Below, piece after piece: positions 50,911-60,784 of a stretch of 64,000 bases of DNA. The stretch comes from Halpernia sp048269545 (GTDB taxonomy: Bacteria > Bacteroidota > Bacteroidia > Flavobacteriales > Weeksellaceae): positions 434,001-498,000 of the forward strand of contig NZ_JBLXIJ010000002.1 of assembly GCF_048269545.1 (NCBI RefSeq), read 5' to 3'. Below the pieces are notes generated by a model. It saw nothing but the letters and a program-made list of their open reading frames with translations. It had not been told where the DNA came from and did not search any database. Positions within the stretch are counted from its first letter, which is position 1. The number at the start of each line of letters is the position of its first letter. Both the position numbers and the translations under genes were made by a program.

Positions 50911-53900
50911 ATGAAACGCAATTTACTATTTATTATTTTCTTTAGCATTTTTTCAATGTTAAGTGCCCAAAACATAACTCTTAATTGGGATGGTTCCACA
51001 AAAATAAATTTTGGTTCTGAAATTAAAACTTTGCCATATTTTTCCAATGAAGGTTTCTATTTTGAAGATGGAAATATCATTATTCGTATAAATGAAAAAA
51101 CAAAAGATCTTTTAAAAGTAGAAAATATACAATGGGCAAAGGTTTTAGAAAAAGATTTATTTGATATTTCTAAATACGATTTGCAATCTAATAATGATGT
51201 AAGTGTAAGTTCCTACCAAAAAGATGGTGAAAATTATGCTTCTATAAGAGTTGCCGCTTTTAAAATGGAGAATGGACAAATATTTAGATTAGTGAGTTTT
51301 TCATTAAATAAAGATAATAAACCGCAAAGAAGTTTTATAAATAGATTTGGAACTACAGATAATCCTTTAAAACAAGGTACTTTTTATAAAATAAAAGTTG
51401 ATAAATCTGGAATTTTTAAAATTACTACTCAATTCTTGCGTGCAAATGGAATTAATCCTGCAGATATAAATCCGAAAAACTTTAGAATTTATGGCAATGG
51501 TGGTCTTATGTTACCTGAATATAACCAAGATAATTATTATAAAACATTACAAGAAGATGCAATTGAAGTTATTGGAGAATCTGACGGTGTTTGGAATGAT
51601 AGTGATTACGCATTATTTTACGCACAAGGTCCCGATGGATTTAATATTTACAAAGGACAATTAGGAGATCCAACCAATCGGCTAACAGAAACTAGAACAG
51701 ATAAAAGTTTTCATGTAAAAAATATTTATGAAAATTATTCTTATTATTTTATAAATTTTGATATTGGTGAAGGAAAAAGAGTCCAAACCGTAGATAGTAA
51801 TCTTCCTTCAGATCTTATTACTAGATATGATGACTACCAAGTTTTAGATGAAGACAAAATAAATTTATTAAAAATCGGTCGTATTTTCTTAGGCGATTAT
51901 TTTAATAGTGATAAAAGCATTTCATTTACCACCAAAACACCCATAAAAGCAGATGATAATATTATATATAAAACACAAGTTGCACCTTATCAATTTCAAG
52001 GAAATTCTTTAAAAATAAACATTAATGACAAAAATGAAAATAATTTTTCTTATTCTACAAGTGGACAAGATTATGTTTTTACCGATTACCGAGGCGTTGT
52101 AAATGGAATTACTGGAAACCAAATTACTTTTAACTATAAGCCAACTATAGGTTCTAATCCAAATGGTTTAGTTTATCTAAATTATGCCGAAGTTTCCTAT
52201 AAACAAGATTTAGTTTTTAATGGTTCTCAGATGAATTTTCGCAGTTATGATATTGCTGAAAATAGCAATACACTTTATGGATTTTCTCTTTCTGGAGCCA
52301 CGGGAATTGATGAAATTTGGGATGTTTCTGATGTTACAAATTCTAAAAAGAAAGTAAATAAAACTTCTGGTGACACTTTTAATTTTGGATATCTTTCAGA
52401 CAATCAATATTTTAGTAATGAATTTGTTGCTTTTAAAAATTCTTCAGCTTACGAACCTACTTTTGTAAATAAAATTGGAAATCAAGATTTATCTTCACTA
52501 GCAAATATTGATTATTTAATTATTACAACGCCAGAAATGTTGAGTCAAGCGCAACGTTTGGCGGATTATCATAAAAATACTGAAAATTATAACACTGCAG
52601 TTGTAGATGTTAATAAAATTTATAATGAATTTTCTAGTGGAAGCAAAGATATTACAGCAATTCGAAACCTAGTAACAAGATTAAAAACTACAAATGGCAA
52701 TATAAAATATCTTATGATTTTAGGAGATACTTCTTTTGATTATAAAGGAGTTCAGTTTCCTTCATCAGATATAATTCCAAGTTATGAAAGTGAATACAGC
52801 CAAAGTTTCAGTTCATCATTTGTTACAGACGATTATTTCGTGATGACGGCAAATCAAACTTCAAATAATATCCAAACTTTGCTTCCAAATTTACCAGTTG
52901 GAAGATTACCTGCTGCAAATGTTTCTGAAGCAAAATTAATGATTGATAAAACTTTAGCTTATTATAATGCATTACCAAATCAATCTACACCTTTTGGAGA
53001 ATGGCGTATGAAATTGGATTTTGTAGTAGATGATGATTTAAAAAATGATACAAGTGGAATTGCTTTTCATACTGTAACTAACAATGCAATCGCAGTTAAC
53101 TTTGAAGGAGCAAATACAGATAAACCAGAGTATAATGTTCGCAAATTATATTTAGATTCTTTCCCTGCCGTAAATACGGCAGGTGGACAAAGATTTCCTC
53201 AAGTAAACCAAGCCATAAGCAATGATATAAGTAATAGTTTATTTTTATTTTATTTTGGACATGGTGGAATTAATGGTTGGGCGCAAGAAAGAGTTTTAAC
53301 ATCTACAGAAGTTCAAAATTTTAATAATTTTAATGCTGTTTATAGTAGATTTCCTTTAGTCTCAACAATTACTTGTGAATTTACACTTTGGGATGACCCT
53401 TCAACAAATTCTACTGGAGAACAAGTTATAAAATCTAAAACCGGTGGTGCAGCAACAATGATTACTTCTAGTCGCGCAATTGGAATTGATTACGGAATAG
53501 ATTTCACTACAATTTTAATTGATGAGTTATTTAAATTAGAAAACGATGATTTCAAAAGTTTAGGAGACGCTTATTTAAACGCAAGAATTATAAAAGGTCC
53601 AAATTCTAACCATTTAAAAGTAAATTTTTTGGGAGATCCTGCGATGAAACTTAGTCGTCCAAAAAAATTAATAACAATAAATAATATAGTTTCTCCAATT
53701 CCCGGTCAATTGCGGGCTTTAGATTTTGTAACCATAAATGGAGAAGTTAAAAAACCCGATGGAACCTTAGATGAAACTTTCTCAGGAAGAATTTCTATTA
53801 ATATTTTCGATAAAATATTAAATAAAAAAACTTTAAATAATGATGGTTATGTTTTACCAATATTAAATTATACCGAAGAAGGAAGTCCTATTGTAAAAAC

Positions 53901-54792
53901 TTCAGGAGAAGTTAAGGACGGTAAATTCTCTATAAAATTCTACGTTCCGAAAGACATTAATTATACAATAGGAACAGGAAGGATTTTAGCTTATGCAGAT
54001 AACAAAAAATTTGATGTTTTCATTAATCAACCCTACCAAATCGGAGATATTAATCCAAACGGTTTAAATGACAATACACCTCCTGTTGTTCATCTTTTTA
54101 TGAATAATACCAATTTTGCAGATGGCGGAATTACAGATCAAAATCCTACTTTTTTAGCTTGTGTAAGTGATGACACGGGAATAAATTCTACCGGATCAGG
54201 AATTGGTCACGATATTACTGTGATTTTAGATGGCAAAGTTATTAATACTACAGTTTTAAATGATTTCTATTTTTCTGGTGAAGGAAATGGTTGTGTTAAC
54301 CCTACTTTAGAAGATTATCAAAAAGGAAACGTTTCATATCCATTCCGAAATTTAACACCTGGAGCGCATCAATTGGTTTTTAAAGTTTGGGATATTAATA
54401 ATAATTCTACTACGGAAACGTTAAACTTTATAGTAAAAGATGAAAGTGATCAAAAATTAATTGTTAAAAAATTACTAAATTGGCCGAATCCTTTTACAGA
54501 TAAAACCTACATTCAATTTGAACATAATTGTGCAGATATTTTAGATGTAAATGCGCAGATTTACACTATTACAGGAAAATTAGTAAAAACAATTTCTACA
54601 CAGGTTACAGCAGAGCCCTTTTTCCAAGGTTTTAGAACACCCAGAACTGCAATAGAATGGGATGGTAAAGATGATTTTGGAGATACTGTTGCAAAAGGCG
54701 TTTATATTTTTAAAATATTTGCACGTAGCCAAAACCAAGATAAATGTAAAGGAAGCGCAACTGCAGTAGAAAAAATGGTATTATTAAAATAA
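50911..54792 (+). CDS. porU: T9SS type A sortase PorU
   Basis: 1293 aa with signal peptide MKRNLLFIIFFSIFSMLSAQ. The gingipain-like C25 peptidase domain spans about residues 520-930, with the catalytic pair His784 (FYFGHGGINGW) and Cys822 (STITCEFTLWDD). Its job is to cut the C-terminal sorting domain from T9SS cargo and link it to lipopolysaccharide or release it. The C-terminus includes an Ig-like part and a FlgD-like end (AIEWDGKDDFGDTVAKGVYIFKIFA). The downstream porV is separated by 21 bases, so the two form an operon. Confidence 0.94.
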   Translation: MKRNLLFIIFFSIFSMLSAQNITLNWDGSTKINFGSEIKTLPYFSNEGFYFEDGNIIIRINEKTKDLLKVENIQWAKVLEKDLFDISKYDLQSNNDVSVSSYQKDGENYASIRVAAFKMENGQIFRLVSFSLNKDNKPQRSFINRFGTTDNPLKQGTFYKIKVDKSGIFKITTQFLRANGINPADINPKNFRIYGNGGLMLPEYNQDNYYKTLQEDAIEVIGESDGVWNDSDYALFYAQGPDGFNIYKGQLGDPTNRLTETRTDKSFHVKNIYENYSYYFINFDIGEGKRVQTVDSNLPSDLITRYDDYQVLDEDKINLLKIGRIFLGDYFNSDKSISFTTKTPIKADDNIIYKTQVAPYQFQGNSLKININDKNENNFSYSTSGQDYVFTDYRGVVNGITGNQITFNYKPTIGSNPNGLVYLNYAEVSYKQDLVFNGSQMNFRSYDIAENSNTLYGFSLSGATGIDEIWDVSDVTNSKKKVNKTSGDTFNFGYLSDNQYFSNEFVAFKNSSAYEPTFVNKIGNQDLSSLANIDYLIITTPEMLSQAQRLADYHKNTENYNTAVVDVNKIYNEFSSGSKDITAIRNLVTRLKTTNGNIKYLMILGDTSFDYKGVQFPSSDIIPSYESEYSQSFSSSFVTDDYFVMTANQTSNNIQTLLPNLPVGRLPAANVSEAKLMIDKTLAYYNALPNQSTPFGEWRMKLDFVVDDDLKNDTSGIAFHTVTNNAIAVNFEGANTDKPEYNVRKLYLDSFPAVNTAGGQRFPQVNQAISNDISNSLFLFYFGHGGINGWAQERVLTSTEVQNFNNFNAVYSRFPLVSTITCEFTLWDDPSTNSTGEQVIKSKTGGAATMITSSRAIGIDYGIDFTTILIDELFKLENDDFKSLGDAYLNARIIKGPNSNHLKVNFLGDPAMKLSRPKKLITINNIVSPIPGQLRALDFVTINGEVKKPDGTLDETFSGRISINIFDKILNKKTLNNDGYVLPILNYTEEGSPIVKTSGEVKDGKFSIKFYVPKDINYTIGTGRILAYADNKKFDVFINQPYQIGDINPNGLNDNTPPVVHLFMNNTNFADGGITDQNPTFLACVSDDTGINSTGSGIGHDITVILDGKVINTTVLNDFYFSGEGNGCVNPTLEDYQKGNVSYPFRNLTPGAHQLVFKVWDINNNSTTETLNFIVKDESDQKLIVKKLLNWPNPFTDKTYIQFEHNCADILDVNAQIYTITGKLVKTISTQVTAEPFFQGFRTPRTAIEWDGKDDFGDTVAKGVYIFKIFARSQNQDKCKGSATAVEKMVLLK

Positions 54793-54813
54793 AAAAGATT
54801 AAAAAAATTACCT

Positions 54814-55974
54814 ATGATTTTAAATAGAAAACTCTTATTGACTGTAACTTTGGGATTAAGTATTACAGCTTTTTCACAAAATTTAAACGACATAAGACCT
54901 GTTCTCACAGGCGCTCCATTTCTTAGAATTTCTCCAGACGCACGCGCAGGTGGAATGGGAGATCAAGGTGTTGCAACCTCATCAGATGCCTTTTCTGAGT
55001 TTTGGAATGCTGCAAAATACCCTTTCAGTCGTTCTACATCTTCAGTCGGAGTAAATTACACACATATGAGTAAATTAACAAATGATGTTTTTTTACTTTA
55101 CGGCGCTTATCACCAGTTTTTGGGAGATGAAGAGCGTTCTACAATTTCTGCAAGTATTTATTACTTCAATATGGGTTCTGTAGATTTAACTAAATTAGTA
55201 GGAACAGAAGTGGTTTCAGAAGGAACCGCAAAACCAAATGAATTTTCAATTGATGTTGCGTATGGATTAAAATTAACGGATAATTATTCCATGGCGGTAA
55301 CTGGAAGATACATTAGATCAGATTTATCTGGCGGATTTAATTCTGATAATACTTTAAAACCGGCAAATTCTTTCGCAGTAGATGTTTCTGGTTATTTTTT
55401 AAGTCCAAAACATCAAAGTTTCGGTGATTACGAAGGTCAAGCAAGAGCTGGTTTTGCAATACAGAATTTAGGTCCACGTTTAGATTATACGGGAAATGAC
55501 GATTCCAAATCTTATCTTCCAACTACAGCAAGAATTGGAGCAGGTTATGATTTATATATTGATGATCTAAATAAAGTGGGCGTAAGTCTGGAAGCATCAA
55601 AATTATTAGTTCCTGGTCCAGAAATTACTGGAACGGATGTCAATGGAAATCCAGTTTATGATGTTCCAAATGTTGGTGTAATTGAAGGAATTAGTAAATC
55701 TTTTAGTAACAAAAAAAGTACAATGTTAAGTGGCGCTTTAGAATATACTTATGACAATGCTTTTTCTTTAAGAACTGGTTATTTCCACGAAAGTGACGAA
55801 CAAGGCGGAAGACAATATGCAACTGTCGGAATTGGTTTGAAATATCAATCTTTCGGTTTAGATATGTCTTATTTAGTAAATACTTCCAAAATAAATTCAG
55901 CCTTAGATAATACTTTAAGATTTGGACTTACTTGGACGATTGGTGATGAGACTTCAAACGCTCAGGATTATTAA
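54814..55974 (+). CDS. porV: T9SS outer-membrane shuttle protein PorV (LptO)
   Basis: 386 aa, signal peptide MILNRKLLLTVTLGLSITAFSQ. FadL-like barrel: RISPDARAGGMGDQGVATSSDAF at the N-terminus, a conserved PorV opening, and the ending LDNTLRFGLTWTIGDE. PorV carries cargo from the SprA translocon to PorU, and the gene order porU-porV is standard in Flavobacteriia. A strong terminator follows at 55994-56023. Confidence 0.95.
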   Translation: MILNRKLLLTVTLGLSITAFSQNLNDIRPVLTGAPFLRISPDARAGGMGDQGVATSSDAFSEFWNAAKYPFSRSTSSVGVNYTHMSKLTNDVFLLYGAYHQFLGDEERSTISASIYYFNMGSVDLTKLVGTEVVSEGTAKPNEFSIDVAYGLKLTDNYSMAVTGRYIRSDLSGGFNSDNTLKPANSFAVDVSGYFLSPKHQSFGDYEGQARAGFAIQNLGPRLDYTGNDDSKSYLPTTARIGAGYDLYIDDLNKVGVSLEASKLLVPGPEITGTDVNGNPVYDVPNVGVIEGISKSFSNKKSTMLSGALEYTYDNAFSLRTGYFHESDEQGGRQYATVGIGLKYQSFGLDMSYLVNTSKINSALDNTLRFGLTWTIGDETSNAQDY

Positions 55975-55993
55975 AATAATTTTAAAAAATTTC

Positions 55994-56023
55994 AAAAAGA
56001 GTCTCCTTTGCGAGACTCTTTTT
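55994..56023 (+). terminator. Terminator after porV
   Basis: 12-bp stem AAAAAGAGTCTC / GAGACTCTTTTT, 6-base loop, T-run. Confidence 0.92.
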
Positions 56024-56062
56024 AGTTTTAGAAGTTTAAATTTGTTAAAAGTTTTTTTTTAA

Positions 56063-58315
56063 ATGTCTTATACTTCAGAATTTAAACGTTTCGTAACCAG
56101 CCAATACATTTATGCAGCGGTAAGAGTTACTTTGGCGGTAGTTCTTCCAAGTATTATTTTGGCGTATTTTGGTGTATTAAAAGAATTATTTTTATTTCCA
56201 CTTGCAACCAGTTTTATTGGTCTTACAGATCAACCAGGACCAGTTATTCGTAGGAGAAATTCTATGCTCCTTGCGGTTTTATGCTTTTTTATTGCAGCTG
56301 CAGTTGCAGGTTTAGCAAAAGGAAATCCCATTTTTATTTTTATTGAACTTTTAGTTTTTGGTTTCTTTTTCAGTATGATCGGGATTTACGGACAACGTTT
56401 ATCTGCAGTCGGTTCGTTAACTTTAATTGTTCTTGCAATTTTTATAGATGGTCATCTCACAGGAAATAATGCCTTAAAAAGTTTAAGTATATTTCTTGCC
56501 GGAAGTCTTTGGTTTGTTTTAATCTTTTTAATTATTACCCGTTTGCAACCTTACAAATTAGCCAGTCAACAAATTGGTGAAAATTACATTTTGCTCGGAG
56601 AATATTTGAAAATTAGAGCGCAACTTTATCTTCCAAATCCCAAATATGATATAATTTTTGATGAAATAATTACTCATCAAATTAAAATAAAAAATCTTCA
56701 AGAAGACACTCGAGAAACTGTGTTTAGAACACGGCAAATTATTAAAGAATCTACAACTACAAGTCGTTTGTTAATGTTGATGTTTTTAAATTCTATTGAT
56801 TTACACGAAAAATTAATGACTTCAGAAAGTGATTATAAAACTTTACATCAAGATTTAAAAAACCAAGAAGTGCTCTCTGCAATGAATGTTTTTCTTTTAA
56901 ATTTAGCAGCAGAAATTACGAATATTGGTATTGATTTGCAATCTGGTATAAAATCTAAACCTTTAGCAAATGTTGATGATGAGCTTGATAAGCTTTATAC
57001 CACTTATTACGATTATAGAAATAAAGAATTATCTGCGGAGAATTTAGAAAATTTTATGATACTTCGTCAGATTTTACTGCGGATTACCGAGCTCAGCTCA
57101 GAAATAAAAAATATTTACAAAGTATTTTCACAAGATATAAAATTGGCAAAAAGTCTTTCCTCTGGTTTAGATTTACGACAATTTTTAAGTAAAGAAGAAA
57201 AATTAAATTTCAAAGTTTTTAGAAATAATTTAAGTTTAAATTCCAAACAATTTCGCCATGCAATTCGCGTCACTTTAGCTTTATTAATTGGTTATGGAAT
57301 TACAAGAATTTCTTTTTTTCCGGTTGGTCACGCTTATTGGGTTTTGATTACGATTGTGGCAATAATTCGCCCAAATTATAGTATTACAAAACATCGAAAT
57401 TATGTGAGATTACTCGGTACACTTTGCGGTGCACTTCTCTCCTATTATCTTCTTTGGCAATTTTCTAATAACGGGATTTTACTCTTTTTTCTTTTAACAA
57501 GTATGATTTTGGCATTCAGTTTCTTAAAAGGAAAGTATTTTTGGGCGGTATTCTTTATTACTATTTATGTTTTCTTAGCCTTTAATTTCTTAAAACCAGG
57601 AAATATTAATGTGATTTTTAAAGACAGAATTTTTGACACATTTGTGGGTGGAATTGTAGTTTATTTAGTTTCTTATTTTGTTTTACCCGTTTGGGAACAC
57701 ACTCAAAATTTAGATTTAATGAAAGCCGCCACTCAAGATAATATTAAATATTTCAAATCTGTAATGCAGAATTTTGAAGTTGAAAAAACAGAAGAAAATG
57801 TTCAAGAATTCAAAATCAATAGAAAAGCAGCTTTGGTTTCTTTAGCCAATCTTTCCGATAATTTTCAGCGTATGCTTTCTGACCCCAAAAACCAACAAAA
57901 AAAACTAGAAAAAGTACACCAATTTGTTACCACATCCCATTTATTTACAGCTTATACTGCATCATTATCTCAATATTTTAGTGGTACGAATTTAAAAAAA
58001 TATCCGGAAATAGATGCCCAGAAATGGACAGAAAAAATAAGTTCTGAACTTCAAAATTCTTTAAATATTTTAAATAATGTTTCTTCAGAATTTCATCAAA
58101 AAGAATTAGAAATCCCAGAAAATGAAATAGAATTTTTATTAAACAAAAGAAAACAAGAATTAGAACTAAATGAAATAACTGACCGGCGAGATCCAACGAA
58201 AATTTCACATTTAGCCGAACTCAATAATATTACCGAACTTTTAGAATTAATGTCTGATGTGGCCCGCGAACAAAGAAAAGCTTTAAAAGATTTCCAACCT
58301 TTTATTGCGGTTTAA
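56063..58315 (+). CDS. FUSC/YccS family membrane protein
   Basis: 750 aa with two blocks of six or so transmembrane helices: about residues 15-160 (VRVTLAVVLPSIILAYFGVL, LFVLIFLIITRLQP) and about 395-540 (AIRVTLALLIGYGITRI, SYYLLWQFSNNGILLFFLLT). The soluble part between them is coiled (QDTRETVFRTRQIIKESTTT). The second block has the FUSC segment GHAYWVLITIVAIIRPNYSITKHR. The family includes the aromatic acid efflux protein AaeB and YccS/YhfK. Substrate unknown. Confidence 0.88.
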   Translation: MSYTSEFKRFVTSQYIYAAVRVTLAVVLPSIILAYFGVLKELFLFPLATSFIGLTDQPGPVIRRRNSMLLAVLCFFIAAAVAGLAKGNPIFIFIELLVFGFFFSMIGIYGQRLSAVGSLTLIVLAIFIDGHLTGNNALKSLSIFLAGSLWFVLIFLIITRLQPYKLASQQIGENYILLGEYLKIRAQLYLPNPKYDIIFDEIITHQIKIKNLQEDTRETVFRTRQIIKESTTTSRLLMLMFLNSIDLHEKLMTSESDYKTLHQDLKNQEVLSAMNVFLLNLAAEITNIGIDLQSGIKSKPLANVDDELDKLYTTYYDYRNKELSAENLENFMILRQILLRITELSSEIKNIYKVFSQDIKLAKSLSSGLDLRQFLSKEEKLNFKVFRNNLSLNSKQFRHAIRVTLALLIGYGITRISFFPVGHAYWVLITIVAIIRPNYSITKHRNYVRLLGTLCGALLSYYLLWQFSNNGILLFFLLTSMILAFSFLKGKYFWAVFFITIYVFLAFNFLKPGNINVIFKDRIFDTFVGGIVVYLVSYFVLPVWEHTQNLDLMKAATQDNIKYFKSVMQNFEVEKTEENVQEFKINRKAALVSLANLSDNFQRMLSDPKNQQKKLEKVHQFVTTSHLFTAYTASLSQYFSGTNLKKYPEIDAQKWTEKISSELQNSLNILNNVSSEFHQKELEIPENEIEFLLNKRKQELELNEITDRRDPTKISHLAELNNITELLELMSDVAREQRKALKDFQPFIAV

Positions 58316-58417
58316 AAACAAAAATATTTCACAAAAAATACAGTTATTTTCAAACTATTTTAACGAAGTCAAAAAAACTGACGAATATTTATAATCTTTA
58401 ATACAACCTATTTGTTA

Positions 58418-58444
58418 AAAAAACTTTGTGACTTTGTGGTTTAA
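58418..58444. repeat. ACTTTGTGACTTTGTGGTT repeat
   Basis: Two imperfect copies of ACTTTGTG in tandem followed by GGTTTAAA, ending at the stop codon of the phosphopantetheinyl transferase gene. It has the same layout as 4190-4218. Confidence 0.55.
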
Positions 58445-58445
58445 A

Positions 58446-59057
58446 TTAATCCACAATTGTAAAACAAAAATCTTCAAAAAACCTAACACGTGCCGTAAAT
58501 TGATCACAATTTTCATCATCATAAACTCTGCATTTAATTGTATCTAAATTTTTCAAATCAAATGCTTCCACTTTATAATTCCTTTTTAAAGACCAATAAT
58601 TAGAATGATGGATTTTATAAAGACTTTCTTTTACTGACCAAATCACAGTTAAATATTCTACCTTTTCCTCTTCCAGAAAAAATTTCGCTTCATCTGGATA
58701 AAGAAATTTATGCTCAATTCTTAAAATTTTCGGATTAAATTGTTCCATATCAATTCCAATTTTTTCTTTAGAAATAGCAATGGCTGCGAAAGGAAAAGAA
58801 TGTGTAATAGAAATATGAAAATCATTCGGATCCAAATATGGTTCTCTCTCTTTGTATAAAATTTTGTGATTCGGCAAAACACTTTTTAAAGCTTTCCGTA
58901 CTAAAAGTGCTTCTTTAATTTTGGTAGGATGATAATTTTTTACTTTCTCTAAATTTTCAACTTCTAATAAAATTTCAAAATTCAAATCTTCTCCTTCACT
59001 AAACTTCCAAATAAGAATGGTGGCTTTGTCATCTGAGAAATCTTTAAAAAGAGGCAT
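58446..59057 (-). CDS. 4'-phosphopantetheinyl transferase superfamily protein
   Basis: 203 aa from the ATG at 59057; a longer frame adds a hydrophobic leader that does not fit. The Sfp/AcpS-type signature is present: GIDMEQ at residues 101-106 with the Mg-binding acidic pair, and WSVKESLYK at 140-148 with the catalytic Lys and Glu. Transfers the phosphopantetheine arm from CoA to a carrier protein. It is divergent from ahcY. The substrate carrier could be a fatty-acid, flexirubin or siderophore ACP. Confidence 0.9.
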   Translation of the reverse strand: MPLFKDFSDDKATILIWKFSEGEDLNFEILLEVENLEKVKNYHPTKIKEALLVRKALKSVLPNHKILYKEREPYLDPNDFHISITHSFPFAAIAISKEKIGIDMEQFNPKILRIEHKFLYPDEAKFFLEEEKVEYLTVIWSVKESLYKIHHSNYWSLKRNYKVEAFDLKNLDTIKCRVYDDENCDQFTARVRFFEDFCFTIVD

Positions 59058-59131
59058 TATTAAAAAATTGATTCGAGACACAAAAATACTTAATAATATT
59101 ATCATTAAAAATTATAGATAAATCATTTTTT

Positions 59132-59218
59132 ATGAAAATTCATGATGGTTCCTGTGCAACATTAAAAGCTAACGAATCGAAATTAACAATAAATTTTATT
59201 AAGTATAAAAAAGATTAA
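59132..59218 (+). other. Possible small ORF upstream of ahcY, followed by a hairpin
   Basis: ATG at 59132 opens a 28-codon frame (MKIHDGSCATLKANESKLTI...) ending in TAA at 59216-59218, with a terminator-like hairpin 20 bases further on. It lies in the 303-base gap between two divergent genes. The frame could be chance or a leader peptide or an sRNA; the sequence gives no clear ribosome site. Confidence 0.3.
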
Positions 59219-59238
59219 TTATTTACGAAAATAGCTTA

Positions 59239-59277
59239 AAAAAAACCTGCTATTTTTAAATTAATAGTAGGGTTTTT
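59239..59277 (+). terminator. Terminator-like hairpin upstream of ahcY
   Basis: Stem AAAAAACCTGCTATT with AATAGTAGGGTTTTTT (one bulge and a G-U pair) around a loop of about 8 bases, followed by TTATT. The ahcY promoter lies downstream of it, so it ends a transcript that starts between the two divergent genes. Confidence 0.75.
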
Positions 59278-59295
59278 TATTATTTAATTTGAAAT

Positions 59296-59327
59296 TTTGG
59301 CTGAGAAATTATTAGTTCGTAAATTTG
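59296..59327 (+). promoter_or_regulatory. Full Bacteroidota promoter of ahcY (TTTG-N20-TAAATTTG)
   Basis: TTTG at 59296-59299 and TAAATTTG at 59320-59327 are separated by 20 bases, a good match to the -33/-7 consensus. It is 33 bases before the ahcY ATG at 59361. Confidence 0.75.
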
Positions 59328-59360
59328 CACAGATTATTAATAAATAAAATAAAATTTTTA

Positions 59361-60674
59361 ATGGATACGCAAACAAAATATGTTCCTTATAAAGTAAAAG
59401 ATATCAATTTAGCAGATTGGGGAAGAAAAGAAATTACTTTAGCTGAAGCAGAAATGCCTGGTTTAATGGCAATCAGAAAAGAATATGGTCCTTCTCAACC
59501 TTTAAAAGGAGCAAGAATTGCAGGATGTCTTCACATGACAATTCAAACTGCGGTTTTAATTGAAACTTTAGTTGCTTTAGGAGCAGAAGTTACATGGAGT
59601 TCTTGTAATATTTTCTCTACACAAGACCACGCTGCAGCTGCAATTGCTGCCGCAGGAATTCCAGTTTACGCATGGAAAGGTTTAACTGAAGAAGAATTTA
59701 ATTGGTGTATAGAACAAACAATTTTCTTTGGTGAAGATAGAAGACCATTAAATATGATTTTAGATGATGGTGGAGATTTAACAAATATGGTTTTTGACCA
59801 ATTCCCAGAATTAACAAAAGATATTAAAGGACTTTCTGAAGAAACTACAACAGGAGTCCATAGATTGTACGAAAGAATGGCAAATGGAACTTTGGTAATG
59901 CCTGCAATTAACGTAAATGATTCTGTTACCAAATCAAAATTTGACAATAAATATGGTTGTAGAGAATCTGCAGTTGACGCAATTAGACGAGCAACAGATT
60001 TAATGTTAGCTGGAAAAAGAGTTGTTGTTTGCGGTTATGGCGACGTTGGTAAAGGAACTGCGGCTTCATTTAAAGGAGCAGGTTCAATTGTTACAGTTAC
60101 AGAGATTGATCCAATTTGTGCACTTCAAGCTGCAATGGACGGTTACGAAGTAAAAAAATTAGATTCTGTAGTTGCAAACGCAGATATTATAATTACTACA
60201 ACTGGAAATTACAACATTGTTCAAGGAAAACATTTTGAAAAAATGAAAGATAAAACCGTTGTTTGTAACATCGGGCATTTTGATAATGAATTGGATATGG
60301 CTTGGTTAAATAAAAATTTCGGTGACACAAAAACTGAAATTAAACCACAAGTTGATCTCTATAATATTAATGGTAATGATATTATTATTCTTGCAGAAGG
60401 AAGATTGGTAAATCTTGGTTGTGCAACAGGTCATCCAAGTTTTGTAATGAGTAACTCATTCACAAACCAAACTTTAGCTCAAATCGAACTTTGGACTAAT
60501 TCTGAAGCTTATGGAAATGAAGTTTATATGTTGCCTAAACATTTAGATGAAAAAGTGGCTGAACTTCACCTTGCAAAATTAGGTGTAGAACTAGAAACTT
60601 TAACGCCAGAACAAGCAAAATACATTGGTGTAGAAGTTGAAGGGCCTTTTAAACCAGAATATTACAGATATTAA
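59361..60674 (+). CDS. ahcY: Adenosylhomocysteinase (S-adenosyl-L-homocysteine hydrolase)
   Basis: 437 aa, ATG at 59361 (a longer frame starts earlier at an ATG inside the promoter region and is not used). Splits S-adenosylhomocysteine into adenosine and homocysteine using bound NAD, keeping methylation going. Motifs: GCLHMTIQTAVLIETL near the N-terminus, SCNIFSTQDHAAAAI, the NAD loop CGYGDVGKGTAASF, and the C-terminal FKPEYYRY with the conserved Lys-Tyr pair. Terminator at 60717-60745. Confidence 0.97.
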   Translation: MDTQTKYVPYKVKDINLADWGRKEITLAEAEMPGLMAIRKEYGPSQPLKGARIAGCLHMTIQTAVLIETLVALGAEVTWSSCNIFSTQDHAAAAIAAAGIPVYAWKGLTEEEFNWCIEQTIFFGEDRRPLNMILDDGGDLTNMVFDQFPELTKDIKGLSEETTTGVHRLYERMANGTLVMPAINVNDSVTKSKFDNKYGCRESAVDAIRRATDLMLAGKRVVVCGYGDVGKGTAASFKGAGSIVTVTEIDPICALQAAMDGYEVKKLDSVVANADIIITTTGNYNIVQGKHFEKMKDKTVVCNIGHFDNELDMAWLNKNFGDTKTEIKPQVDLYNINGNDIIILAEGRLVNLGCATGHPSFVMSNSFTNQTLAQIELWTNSEAYGNEVYMLPKHLDEKVAELHLAKLGVELETLTPEQAKYIGVEVEGPFKPEYYRY

Positions 60675-60716
60675 TTTTTAGAAGAACGTTGTTTTTTCTC
60701 TCTTCAATTAATTTAC

Positions 60717-60745
60717 AAATCCGTCTCTCCAAAAGAGACGGATTT
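60717..60745 (+). terminator. Terminator after ahcY
   Basis: 12-bp stem AAATCCGTCTCT / AGAGACGGATTT, 5-base loop, T-run. Confidence 0.93.
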
Positions 60746-60784
60746 TTTTGTATAATATTTCAAAAAAAGTTGTAATTTCAATTA

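Noticed and set aside
59058..59360. SAM or SAH riboswitch upstream of ahcY
   Set aside because: The only clear structure is a terminator-like hairpin that lies upstream of a complete ahcY promoter, so it would not be in the ahcY leader; no SAH or SAM aptamer core is seen.
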